Shown piece after piece: positions 34,267-45,779 of a DNA stretch of 64,000 nucleotides. Under the pieces are notes generated by a model. The model was not told the DNA's origin and did no database searches. It worked only from the letters and a program-made list of their open reading frames with translations. The DNA lies in assembly GCA_029891385.1 (NCBI GenBank), contig CM057227.1:95981818-96045817 (forward strand), given 5' to 3'. The stretch comes from Erythroxylum novogranatense. Lineage: Eukaryota; Streptophyta; Magnoliopsida; Malpighiales; Erythroxylaceae. Each line of letters opens with the position of its first letter. The stretch's first letter is position 1. Position numbers and translations under genes: made by a program.

Positions 34267-36400
34267 GCTATATGTATATATATTTTAATCTATAGAATGT
34301 TTTATTTGACCGTTTTCAATACGTTAAACATTCTAAAATGTTAACATTTAATTTATATTTATATTTAAATACTAAATTCAAATTTGCTTTATTTACCTAT
34401 ATTTTTATAAAAATATTTAGGTTTAAAAATACATTTTTAGTGTTTATGGAATGTAAACGCATAAATGATCATAAAACTCGATGTAGAAATTATAGGTACC
34501 CATGCCAAACTCACGTGTGGCGTTAACTATGGCTAACACAGTGCTCACCACTAAGAAATTATTACACAAAACAGGAGGGTTTTATTGTTCATAAATGGTA
34601 AACCCCACTATTTAAAGTGATTCGATAAGATTTTGGGTTAATAAGCCTAAATCATCAAATTAAGTACAAACTGTTATATTCTTAATTTATGATAGATAAA
34701 TTAGGAATATATATTATCCATAAGTACATATAAATAAGTGGTTATAGAGAGATTTATTTATTTTAATATCCCATTATTAAAAAGAAACAACTTATACACT
34801 TCTCTTTGAAGATTAAAATAAAAAGAAATATAACACTTCAATAAATTTTGTTTCAATAGAATTAAGTACTTTTGCAATCAAATTTATTATTAATAATCCG
34901 ATATCATTAATTTGAATTCATATTATAAATTATTATTAAAATTTGAGGACAATAATGAGAAGTCATAGAAAGATAAGAAAGTTGCGAGTAGATAAAAACA
35001 ATGAATTGAGAAAATTTCTTACTATTTTTGTGTAAAGATATCTCATAAGAAAAATAAGTAACAAATATCATGCTTGACATATAAAGAAAGATATATTTCT
35101 TTCTTTGATTTATTATAAGGTTAATTTGATTTTAGTGTATAGAGACACTTGGTGGTTAAATTCGAATGCCTCCACTCAAATAAGTGTGTCCATTCAAAGT
35201 TGTACTGAAAACCTAGTAATGGCGAAATATACATTTGTATGAGTGATGGATCGAAAATTGAAGTTAGGCAATAAGGACTTTTAAGTTATTATTTAGGATT
35301 GCATATTCTTTAGATTGAAAAGAGATTAAGTTGTACAGTATTAGAGGTAAAATGTGATTTCTATTTCTACGTTAGACAATACTGGTTATCATATCTATAT
35401 TGTTCTTTTGCAAAGGGCTTTCTCATGAACTATTTCTACCACGACATTAACATGAAACATCATGAGAAAGTAATGCAAGATCTTGAGAAAATCAATACTG
35501 ATTCACTGCCAGTACATCAGAAGTATGATTACAGCACTAAAACTGTGACTTTAACCAAAAGCATTCCTTAATGTCAGAGAAAGATATTACATGATTTAAT
35601 TTCCTTGTTAGTTTTGACCAAGAAAATCAAATAAGTTTATCTCAGTTGTCAAAATACTAAAGTTATTGCTTTATCTTCTACATGCATATGATCAAATTAG
35701 TCTTGTCAAATTTAATAATTTTATATATTTTCGAAGGTTAGACTTGTATTATATTAATAATATTTTAAAAGCGGTAAATTTAGTAAGAAAATAACTTTGG
35801 AAAAGTTTCATTGTCGTCATATAAATGATGGCATCAATGATGAAAATTTTCAACTTGTTAATAAATAAACCTGAAAATTAAATTACATGATACACTTAAC
35901 AATGCTTAAAAACTTTGAATAGACTCATATGTTTTGAAATAAGATCCTAAATAGAGTTTATTGAGACTTAATTTAGGCACAGGAACCAAAAAGGGATTTT
36001 TTTAATGTGACCATAGAAACCACTCTGGTCTCTAGACTTTGTCCTTTTAATCAATTCATGACCGGAGAGCTCGTAAAATCTCGTTTTCATCTAATAGTTA
36101 CCTGCTGGACAAGATGAGTTTAGGGGAGTTTTACAGTTCTTGCTATGGGAACCATGTGATAGATTTCCTCGACTTTGTAATATTTAGTGTAACTAGTTCT
36201 AATGCAGATTTGAACTTAACAAATCTTTATCATGCTAGATTTCCACGGCTTAACCATTTGGTTGATTTCCTCTTAAGATTCTCATTTTGTCTACTGAATA
36301 ATGATGTCGTGAACGGTATTGATTTAAGAACAGATAAACAGAAGAAGAAGAAACAAGAATTAGAAAGAAGTCATTCCTTTGGAGTTAATGAACTCCAAGA
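34267..36400. other. intergenic DNA between LINE and AGP gene
   Basis: AT-rich, without a recognised repeat family. A 48-codon open frame at 35425-35571 (plus; MNYFYHDINMKHHEKVMQDL at the start) has protein-like composition and a normal stop but no match that I recognise. The open frame at 36114-36443 ends in a KKKK-rich stretch and overlaps the AGP 3' region, so I do not believe it. Confidence 0.4.
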
Positions 36401-36412
36401 GAAAATAAACCT

Positions 36413-36418
36413 TTTTAT
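36413..36418 (-). terminator. poly(A) signal of the AGP gene
   Basis: Minus-strand AATAAA (TTCAATAAAAAGG context) lies about 85 nt past the stop codon of the AGP peptide gene. Confidence 0.6.
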
Positions 36419-36501
36419 TGAATTACAATGGATCAGATGTTGAACATAAAGAACAAAAGAAAGGCTCTCAATGGTCTCTCTCTCTTTTTTTTTTTTAAAA
36501 T

Positions 36502-36681
36502 TTATTGGAAGTAGAGAGCAACGAATGAAGCAAGGGAGGCTCCAACCAAAGAACCAACGAGGGGCACACTGACAGAGGCAGAGCTTGTTGGTGCAGGGGC
36601 AGGGCCACTCTCCTGAGCCATCACTGCACTCAACGAGGCGGCAGCGAAGATGACGGCAACGGCTACCTTCTTCATCTCCAT
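36502..36681 (-). CDS. AGP23-like arabinogalactan peptide
   Basis: A 59-aa protein starting MEMKKVAVAVIFAAASLSAV. Residues 1-22 form a signal peptide with a cleavage site after VMA. The mature part is very short: QESGPAPAPTSSAS, with the Ala-Pro repeats that are hydroxylated and arabinogalactosylated in AG peptides, followed by VSVPLVGSLVGASLASFVAL, a hydrophobic GPI-anchor signal. Order and length match the AG-peptide family, and the start and the GSLVGASL segment resemble Arabidopsis AGP23. The product would be a GPI-anchored proteoglycan at the plasma membrane; AGP23 is pollen-expressed in Arabidopsis. There is a single exon with an intact frame, a TATA box upstream and a poly(A) signal downstream. 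The longer frames overlapping here are shadows. Confidence 0.9.
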   Translation of the reverse strand: MEMKKVAVAVIFAAASLSAVMAQESGPAPAPTSSASVSVPLVGSLVGASLASFVALYFQ

Positions 36682-36812
36682 TTCCTTTTGGTTGTTTAAA
36701 ACTAGGCAAGGGAAGAGACAAAGAAACTTGGAATACAGACTTGAAAGCTTCTTTGAACCTGCCTGCCTTACAAATGGAGTTTGCTGCCTGAGGAAAACAG
36801 GTGTTAGGGGGG

Positions 36813-36821
36813 CTATTTATA
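36813..36821 (-). promoter_or_regulatory. TATA box of the AGP gene
   Basis: Minus strand TATAAATAG, about 130 nt upstream of the start codon, leaving room for a leader of about 100 nt. Confidence 0.65.
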
Positions 36822-36881
36822 AGTATTTCTCAAAGCTAGGTGGTGGGATGATCAAATTTAGTTGTGTGGTTTAGGTCTTGG

Positions 36882-37759
36882 CTGGAACGAGTCTTACGTT
36901 GAATGGCCTATGTTTAGTTTCTCTGTGTATTTATATAAAGAAAAACGGCAAGGTTCAAGTAAGATATTAAAATTTACGGGAGTGTTGACGTTGTCAGTGA
37001 ACACTTGTTGCCCTGTTGTGTTTGTCCGTAGGTGAACACAGGCTGACTAATTGCCTGATGCTGAGGCTTAAAACTAGACTAGAGGAGGAAGGGGAAGAGA
37101 GGATTCAATCAGCGCAACAAATTACGTGTGTGCTTAAAGCCGTTGATCGAGCATTAGATAACGACAATGATTGATTCTGGTGATAAATACCTTTGATTTG
37201 CTATTAATTGCCTAAGATAATTGAGATGAGTTCTGATATCCGATAATGTTTCGGCTAATTTATTAAATTAATGAAATAATATTTAAATTTTTCAAAAATT
37301 GAAAAATAATTTATAAGTATATTATACTGTATACTTTATAATTTTATACTAACTCTATCCCCAAAATTATAATAATAAAATTTTAAAATAATAACAATTT
37401 ATTTATTTTTATTAACATTAGTTTTAAATATTTTACATATAAATAATAACCATAATTAATTTGTAAAAGATCATTTAATTATCATACAAATATAAAATTA
37501 AGAAAAATACAAACTATTTAAAATATTACAATTTAGTCATATAATAAATAATAATTACATCAAAATATTAAATAAAAGAACAATTAATATCCTTAACTTT
37601 CTAACTATTACAATTTACAACAAGAGTTCGTGATGAGGAAATAGCCAACCGGAAGTGAAACCTGAAACAAAAATATTTGCAATTATATTGCTTATATAGA
37701 ATTTAACACATATATCAAATATAAGTAAATTAAAAGAAGAAGAGAAACAAAAAACTAGA
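36882..37759. other. upstream region of the AGP gene, then AT-rich DNA
   Basis: 36882-37250 is of mixed composition and may hold distal promoter sequence of the AGP gene. From 37250 the DNA is strongly AT-rich, with no gene or recognised repeat. Confidence 0.4.
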
Positions 37760-37907
37760 ACTTCATTCAATCGTCTAAGGGGGATATCTGTTATAATTGC
37801 ATTGACCTTAATTTTTATTTAGTACAAAATTCTCATCATTGAGAGGAGTCTTATTACCACCATCATTAAAATTTATTGTACCAAATGACATTTCAATGCT
37901 TGCCCAT

Positions 37908-38144
37908 TATAGGTGCACTACAAGCTCTGGGTAAAATGGTTGTTAAGACAAAATCTATTTTTGTATATATTGCTAGCTAATAGATAGGATACGTTGGGTC
38001 CCAAATTATCTCCTGTAATTAAGCAGTCTATCCCAAAGTATCTCTGGTAAATATGTTGTTGATCTCATGTACAAATTGTATTTAAACAGCCTGTGAAGGG
38101 TTGAATAATAATCAAGGTTTTACCTTCAATCTCTTACCTTTATA
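37908..38144 (+). repeat. copia G 5' LTR
   Basis: 237 bp, TATA at both ends, differing from the 3' LTR at seven sites. Confidence 0.92.
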
Positions 38145-38199
38145 TGGTATCAGAGCTTCAAAACTCTAACGAGACAGATCCAGTTTTTTTCCTCTCCAA

Positions 38200-39090
38200 T
38201 GGCGATCCCAAAGAATACAACTACCACCCCGTCAGAACTCCGACAACACCCACATCTCCACACCCATTGTTCAATTCAATCCCGTATCCCAACTTCCCAT
38301 CAAGTTAACCGGCAGTGTTAATTTCACAACCTGGAAAGCCCAATTTTCCATGCTCATGCATGGTCACGACCTATTCGGTCATCTTGATGGCACAACACCC
38401 ATACCTCCATGCACCACTGGCGACAACCAACAACCAAACCCTACCTACATAATCTGGTTCCGCCAAAACCAGCTTATCCAAAACGCCTTGATGGCTTCCG
38501 TCGACCAAACAATAGCTCCCACTGTCGCTAATGCCTACTCTACCAGCCGAGCTTGGCTAGCACTACACACAGCCTATGCCAACAAATCCCAATCTCGAGT
38601 CTTTAGCCTCCGAGATCAACTAGCCCGCCTCACCAAAGAATCCCAAACCATGACTGACTATCTTCATCGTGTTAGATCCCTTGCAGATGAACTAGCCCAA
38701 GCAGGTGCCCCTCTCGCCAACGATGAATTGGTTGTTCAAATCCTACGTGGCCTAGGATCTGAATACCGTGAGATTTCAGCGACCATACGTGCCCGTGGCA
38801 CTACCATCACCTATGAAGACCTCTATGACAAACTACTCGACCATGAAATTTTCATTCAACATGAGGAATCCAAGAAACCATCTGCCCCTATAACAGCTAC
38901 TGCTGCCCAACAAACCAAACCCAAAAACATTTACAACTCCTGAAACAATCGTCGCAACCCACACCTGTGGCACTCGCATGATCGTCTCGACAATCCAGCT
39001 CCACATTGGCGAAATAGCAACCGGTCCAGCAATTGGCGTGAGAACAATAACAACTATGACCCTATTCGATGCCAACTGTGCCGCAAGCCT
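38200..39090 (+). pseudogene. copia G gag
   Basis: The likely ATG is at 38200, followed by a frame change before SVNFTTWKAQFSMLMHGHDL. The open block 38350-38943 carries the Ale-type gag domain: YIIWFRQNQLIQNALMASV, ARLTKESQTMTDYLHRVRSL and LRGLGSEYREISATI. A single TGA at 38941 interrupts the frame, which then continues to a complete zinc knuckle CQLCRKPGHEANVC (about 39070-39111). Gag would form the particle and bind the RNA. Confidence 0.85.
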
Positions 39091-39105
39091 GGGCATGAAG
39101 CAAAT

Positions 39106-40999
39106 GTGTGTCGCTCACGGTCACACAACCACTTCAAAGCAAAAGCCAACTATGCCATGGGGCACTCGGACCATCACACTCCTTGGCTGTTAGATTCTGG
39201 TGCCTCTCACCACATCACAACTGAGACACGTCACATGCTCGAGTACATTGGGGCTGATGGTATTACAATGGGCAATGGTGTGAAAATTCCAATCACTCAT
39301 TCTGGTTCCACTCAATTATCCACATCAACTACTACTTTCAATCTCTCCAATGCTCTTTGTGCCCTGGATATTAAGCGTAATCTCATATCTGTTTCGCAAT
39401 TTTGCCATGATAATTTCACCTCTATTGAAATTTTTCCTACTTCTTTCTGTGCGAAGGATCTTCAAACGGGGAAACCGTTGGTACAAGGCTGGAGTAGACA
39501 TGGTTTGTATGAATGGCCGGAACAAAAGTCCCTACAACCCCAAGCCTACACTATCCATAAAACCACACCACTCCATATCTGGCATCATAGATTAGGGCAC
39601 CCTCATTCACGGATTTTGAATCTGATTTGCAGCAAATCTTATTTACCAGTTTCCAATCGAAACAATTTTACATTTTGTAATTCTTGTCAATGCAATAAAG
39701 CACATCATTTACCTTTTCAAGACTTTACTCTCTCAAGCACAAAACCATTACAAACTATTTTTAGTGATCTATGGGGACCATCTCTAATTTTGACGATTGA
39801 CAACAAATTATACTATTGTATCTTTGTCGATCAATTCACCAAGTACATATGGATTTACACCTTAAGAAAAAAAAAGTGAAGTCAAGGAGATTTTTCAAAG
39901 CTTTCGACCCTTACTCGAAAAACATTTTGACACTAAAATCCTCTCCTTTTACACCGATGGGGGAACTGAGTATAAAAGCCTAGACCCCTATTTAACAACC
40001 CATGGCATTGAACACCTTGTGAGTCCACCTTACACACCTCAGAGAGTTGCCACTGTCGAAAGACGTCATCGACACATCGTCGAAACTTCCAAAACACTAC
40101 TATACGAAGCCTCTCTACCTCCAACTTTGTGGTCGTTTGCTTGCCATCATGCTGTCTACCTAATAAATCGAATGCCCACCTCCTTGCTCAAATACAAATC
40201 ACCATATGAGGTGTTTTTTGATAGACCTCCGGACTACGAATCACTCAAAAGCTTTGGTTGTCTGTGCTACCCTTGGCTAAAACCGTATACTGCCCATAAA
40301 CTTGAGCCTAGATCCAAACCATGTGTTTATTTAGGTCTGTCCCTAAGCCACCATTGCCATCTGTGCTATGATCCTATCACTTCCAAAATTTACCTGTCTC
40401 GTGATGTCACCTTCATTAAGACTGAGTTCCCATTTCGAACAAGATTTAAACATTTGTTGTCTACAAACAAACCTATCGAATGGGACATCACACCCATCAG
40501 CGGCAGAAAAGAATCATCGCAACCCAGTAAGCTCCCACCAGACTTACCCTTCCCCATACACATCCAATCCATTGGTGCACCAGCTGACCGAAATCATCCC
40601 ACAATTCATACACGACCACTCAACTCTAGCATTGCTCCAACAGCTCCATCGTCATCATCAGGTACAAACCCGTCCTCTCCTTCCTCTAATTCGAATGATA
40701 CACCAACCAACACTTCACCACAGTGTTCACACACAAATCCTCCAACCCCAACTCAAACATCACCGCCACCACAAACCAACTCTGAACCACAACCACCCAC
40801 CACTACTCAACCTACTGCTGCCCACCGACCTATCACCCGCTCACAAAACAACATTTTCAAGCCTAACAAAAAATTAAATTATTTGGCTCACAACTCCCCC
40901 ATTATCACCCCCACCACAGTAAAACAAGCCCAAAAGAACAAAGAGTGGCGAGATGCTATGAAAGCCGAATTTGATGCCTTATTGCGAAATCAGACATAG
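39106..40999 (+). pseudogene. copia G protease and integrase
   Basis: The protease active site WLLDSGASHHIT lies near 39184-39219. The integrase zinc finger follows (HHRLGHPHSRIL ... CNSCQCNKAHHLPF) and the first catalytic Asp in FSDLWGPS. The frame shifts by one at an A9 run near 39866-39874. Afterwards come FYTDGGTEY (second Asp), VATVERRHRHIVE (Glu; relatives read NGVAER), NRMPTSLLKYKSPYE and the GKxR-like tail CYPWLKPYTAHKLEP. A long Ser/Thr/Pro/Gln linker then leads toward the reverse transcriptase. The block ends at a TAG (40997) where relatives have Trp. Confidence 0.88.
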
Positions 41000-42442
41000 G
41001 AATTAATTCCCAAAGATCCTACAAAAAACATAGTTGCTTGTAAATGGCTTTACAGGATTAAACAGAAGCCGGATGGATTGATTGATCGTTACAAAGCAAG
41101 GCTAGTTGCGAAAGGGTTCACCCAATTTCCTGGCATTGATTATCACTCCACTTTCAGCCCTATGGTAAAACCAACAACAATCCGTTTGGTCTTCTCCATT
41201 GCTCTCCACAAGAACTGGGTGCTTCGACAACTTGACGTCAACAATGCCTTCCTTCAAGGTGACCTACAGGAAGAGGTATACATGTCTCAACCACCAGGAT
41301 TTGAAAGCTCCGACGTTCCTACTCATGTCTGTCGTCTTCGAAAAGCTATCTATGGTCTTAAACAGGCGCCCTTGGCATGGTACACGACTCTTACTAACTA
41401 CTTGCAGTCACTGGGATTTGTGAAGTCCAAGTCCGATCCGTCACTTTTTATATCTCACACCGGTACCATTCACGTTATTGCTCTCGTCTATGTCGATGAT
41501 ATAATCATCACCGACAACCATGAATCGGCAGTTACTCGAGTGATCGCATCTCTTGCCCATAGATTTTCCATCAAGGATCTCGATTAGCTCCACTACTTTC
41601 TGGGCGTTGAAGTCATTCGGTCCACCAAGGGATTGATCTTGTCTCAAGCCAACTACATCAATGACCTTTTAACTGCTGAAAATATGCACGAATGCAAGGC
41701 AGCCACCACACCGATGAGCAACACGTTGAAGTTGACGATGCAAGATGGATCTACCCCTTGTGATGCAACACGATATCGTCAGGTACTTGGGAAATTGCAG
41801 TATCTGTCCTTCACTCGGCCAGACATTAGCTTCTCAGTTAATAAACTGTCTCAATTCATGCACTCTCCGACTGAACTGCATTGGAAGGCACTAAAAAGGA
41901 TTCTCCGCTATCTTCGTGGGTCGTTGCAGCTTGGCTTGCATCTGTATCGAAGCAATAATTTCACTCTCTCCATGTACTCTGATGCAGATTGGGTGGGCGA
42001 TGTCGATGATCGCAACTCAACTTCAGGTCACATTCTATTTTTTGGCAACAATCCTATCAGCTGGACCTCGAAAAAACAACAAACTGTAGCCAGGTCCTCT
42101 ACTGAAGTCGAGTTTAAAACTGTTGCAAATGCTGTATCTAAAGTCATTTGGGTCCAAAATCTGCTGCACGAGTTGGGAACATCAGTACCTATTCCTCCAA
42201 CTATATTTTGTGATAATGTGGGCGTTCTATACCTGAGTAAAAATCTAGCTATTCAAACTTGGATGAAACATGTTGCAGTTGACTTCCGTTATGTTCGCAA
42301 CAAGGTTCAAAATAAACAAATTAGAGTGGCACATGTTCATGCCGTTGACCAGCTTGCTGACACACTTACCAAACCTTTGGCCAAGGTAGTATTCCATCAT
42401 AACCTCTCCAAGCTTGGCGTTGCTTCCAACTGCAAAGCTTGA
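41000..42442 (+). pseudogene. copia G reverse transcriptase and RNase H
   Basis: The reverse transcriptase blocks are [77 protein letters not shown] and the catalytic YVDDIIIT (about 41489-41512). A TAG at 41585, in place of Gln or Gly in KDL-LHYFLG, interrupts it. RNase H follows with YSDADWVGDVDDRNST (Asp), KKQQTVARSSTEVEF (Glu), FCDNVGVLYLSKN (Asp) and HVHAVDQLADTLTKPL. It ends at the stop before the polypurine tract. All catalytic residues are present. Confidence 0.9.
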
Positions 42443-42450
42443 GGGGGGCG

Positions 42451-42687
42451 TATAGGTGCACTACAAGCTCTGGGTAAAATGGTTGTTAAGGCAGAATCTA
42501 TTTTTGTATATATTGCTAGCTAATAGATAGGATACGTTGGGTCCAAAATTATCTCCTGTAATTAAGCAGTCTATCCCAAAGTATCTCCGGTAAATATGCT
42601 GTTGATCTCGTGTACAAACTGTATTTAAACAGCCTGTGAAGGGTTGAATAATAATCAAGGTTTTACCTTCAATCTCTTACCTTTATA
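42451..42687 (+). repeat. copia G 3' LTR
   Basis: 237 bp, starting TATAGGTG and ending CCTTTATA. Confidence 0.92.
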
Positions 42688-45059
42688 CCCATCTACGATT
42701 ATCTTTCAAATCATTCTCATCTATCAAGCTCATTTCCTTGGAAACCTAATCTGCCGAAAGATCAATATTATCAATGCAAATTACATCTACAAAATTACCT
42801 GTTTTATTAAGAGTCATAGTAAACAATACAATTACATTATTTAAAAATTATAAGAAGTTTTATGTAACTTAATAATGGTAATAACATATCTTTTCTGAAG
42901 CTTTAAATTGTATCGAACAAAAATAAAGTTATTCAATGAAATAGATGAATTGAAATATGCTCCAATTTTCTTTCATAACTTGTTGCACTCACTCATTGAT
43001 TTAGAATTCGAATTACAAACTTTAGCAATTCTAAAACACTATTTCCAAATTGGTCCCACCAAGAAATTATAAGTCGTAAGATAACAAAAGTAGCGTTATA
43101 AATAAAATAAAATGATAATTAATTTTCAACAAGTAACAAAATTGAAAAAATATATACTTGGAATAAAAATTTTTCTTTGTTGAATAGCAACTGGCATCCT
43201 AAAATTCCCAAAAGACTCCTTATAAATCTCCTTTTATGAGCTTAGGAGATCTTACATTATCTCATGGGCTACAATTATTGTAACAGTTAATAACATTCTC
43301 TTATTAACTTTAACTTTCTTTGTAAAATCTGGTTTGAAATAGACACTAAGATTAAAAAATACCCTAGCTGTAAACAACGGAGAAACAAGTTGCTTTTTTC
43401 ATCTATCATTGATGACTACAAGATAAGGGGTATACAAAGAAGACGTATTTTTCAGATTGCCCTTAATTGCTTCCTTCGCCCTCCCCATGACATCATAAAA
43501 ATAAACCATTATTGTCTTTTCATCACTATCAACTAAATGAAACACCCTTACCGAAGACTTACAAACTCAGATAAAAAATTAGCATTAGGACCAAAATTAG
43601 TATCTACAAGTATAATTACGAAAACCTCCAATCTAGCATGCTGAGACGTAACCCACTTATTACTTTTAAACTTTTGTCTCACCTTTTTCTTCATCATAAT
43701 AAAACACTGAAGTAATAAGAAATTTGTTGTAAATCTTTTAACAACATAACGACACAAATTCCTACCCTTGGTAAAATCATTTCTCATTAAATTCAAGACA
43801 CATGCACAATTATAGATGCACTTGGTCACTTTTTTGGCTTTTTGCACAATCTCATCAATAATAGGAAAATACCTAGCTTCCCCCTATATTTTTCAACATT
43901 AATTTAATGCAATGTGCAATACAAATAGACTAAGAAAAGAATTATAATTGCTTTGTAATCTTCTTCTCATTGCCTTATAAATGGAATCGTTGTCGATAAT
44001 GAACTGAACAATATTTTTTGGCCCTACTTCATTCATAGCTTTATCAAATATTTCAAATAAAGTATTAGTATTCCTAACAAGGTCAGATGCGTCAATATAT
44101 TTAAAAAACATTGAGCCCTTTGCATAATAAACCAAAAAATTAATAATGGGCTCATGTCTGTTATTTATCCAACCATCGCATATGATTGAACAGTCATAAG
44201 TAGCCTAATCCATTCTTCTTTCTTCCAAATAACTTTTAATTTTATAAATTAAGCTACTTTAAAGTTTACCTCTGTAGTTATCAATAGAAGGACCTTTATG
44301 TCCTAAACCGTAAGAGGCTATAACATCCACTATAAGCTTATAATAATAAGATTGGAAAGCATTTAATGTTACACCTAAATCATATCACCATCTAACCATT
44401 ACCATATCTACATTGTGAGTTGTTTTTCTTGATTGCATGGCACTACGAATTGAAGGTTGAGCTTCAAGAGTTGTTCGTGTTGCAAAAAAATTTGACACTT
44501 GCCTTCTTCTTTTTTGAACATCAAGTCCAAACGTAACATTCACTTCTTGTTGGGAAGGAATACTACCACCTTCAACATTTCCACTATCATCATAAATTAT
44601 AGTAAATGAACTTCCACTTCCAATTTTATAATTCAGTCTCTGCCTTCTATCTTGTGTTGATATTCTTCAAGCAAAGTTTTCATTTGCCACTTCACATGGT
44701 TCCACATCTCCTGTAACCCTAATTAATTGCTTCTTTAATCAGGTAATTCCTCCACCTTTTAAATGCGTGTTACAAAACAAGCAAATAGTATGGTTCTTCA
44801 TACCAAGGACCAATGCAACATAAGCCTAAGTTGGATTATTATATCTTCCTGAAGTGATTAAATGATCAGGAGTACCTGAATTTTCTTTCATTTATCTGTA
44901 AAAATAATTCAAAACATATATCAAAATGAACTTAATAACTTAATATCAAAATAAAGAACACATAATTTCATTATCAACTATTATCACAAAATATATATTG
45001 TTTAATTCAAGTTAAAAGTCCAAACTAACACATTACACATTATATATACATATCTTATA

Positions 45060-45420
45060 TAATATAACTCATTTTGTATGATTACATCATACACAATTCA
45101 ATTTTATCCAACACTATTTACTATTATTTTAAAACCAACAATTCAAATATTCATCATACACAATTCAATTTTATCCAACACAATTCACCACTAAATCGAA
45201 AACCAACAATTCAATTATTCAACATACAAAAGTACACAATAAATGTAGACAATAATATAACTCATTTTATATGATTACATCATGCACAATTCAATTTCAT
45301 CAAACATAATCTACTATAAGTCAAACATCAACAATTCAAATATTCAAGATACATAATAACACAATACCCATATACATCTCCTATAATATAACTCATTTTG
45401 TAAGATTACGTCATTCAACC
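45060..45420. repeat. diverged direct repeats, AT-rich
   Basis: ATATAACTCATTTTxTATGA followed by TTACATCATxCACAATTCAA occurs near 45063 and 45253, with a third partial copy near 45380. CACAATTCAATTTTATCC also repeats at 45090 and 45160. No coding signal. Confidence 0.6.
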
Positions 45421-45489
45421 ATAAACTAAAGACATACACTCACAACTATAATATTTTAAGCTTCAACCATAACTCATAACTATGAATTT

Positions 45490-45760
45490 TTATATGCCCC
45501 TGATTACTCCTATGACAGACTCATAGATATTCTATAGGGTATACCAAACTTGCAGATGTCTAAACATGATAAGGATATTTTGTTACTGTCGGTGGCTACA
45601 TGTGTTCAAATAATCTGGAATGTGAGGAATAGTAGAAGATTTAAAGATAAGGCTAATTCGCTAATACCTCTTATAGAGCTTACTACTACCAGCATAAGGG
45701 AGCAACTGAACATTAATCAGTTAAACATATACTACAATAAGAGAATGAAACTTGTATGAA
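45490..45760 (+). pseudogene. LINE fragment between zf-RVT and RNase H
   Basis: The open stretch KHDKDILLLSVATCVQIIWN followed by VRNSRRFKDKANSLIPLIEL fits the helical segment after zf-RVT in plant LINEs (W.xWxxRNxxxF). The fragment is short and has no neighbouring LINE sequence that I can place. Confidence 0.45.
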
Positions 45761-45779
45761 GAATATAATACTAGTCTAT

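Larger units (their letters stand above)
37908..42687 (+). mobile_element. copia G (Ale-like) with TATA...TATA LTR ends
   Basis: LTRs of 237 bp at 37908-38144 and 42451-42687 begin TATAGGTG and end CCTTTATA. The target duplication CCCAT at 37903-37907 and 42688-42692 fixes these borders, so the ends are not TG...CA. The primer-binding site TGGTATCAGAGC is at 38145-38156, immediately after the LTR, and the polypurine tract (TTGAGGGGGGCG) precedes the 3' LTR. The order is gag, protease, integrase, reverse transcriptase, RNase H. There are seven LTR differences (3%). The copy has four coding breaks. Confidence 0.93.
37760..44890 (-). pseudogene. hAT transposase (DUF659 type), split by copia G
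   Basis: Reading down the minus strand from 44890, the first recognisable block is a BED-type zinc finger remnant (ICLFCNTHLKGGG, about 44790-44752). A linker and the DUF659 domain follow (FFKYIDASDLVRNTNTLFEI, VQFIIDNDSIYKAM, about 44110-43960). Next are KVTKCIYNCACVLNLMRN and DFTKGRNLCRYVVKRFTTNF (about 43830-43730). The C-terminal dimerisation region is very decayed (FGNFRMPVAIQQR near 43190; NNFIFVRYNLKLQKRY near 42900). The tail (DENDLKDNRRWA near 42700) continues beyond copia G at 37902 with SIEMSFGTINF. The host element would have moved by cut and paste. Stops are frequent. Confidence 0.75.

Noticed and set aside
36114..36443. 109-codon plus-strand frame
   Set aside because: No motif; overlaps the 3' end of the AGP gene on the other strand; Lys run and AT-rich codon use look accidental.
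36371..36721. 116-codon minus-strand frame rich in Cys
   Set aside because: It is a shadow of the AGP peptide gene in another frame and runs through the poly(A)-signal region.
45074..45274. 66-codon Asn/His-rich frame
   Set aside because: Created by AT-rich direct repeats.
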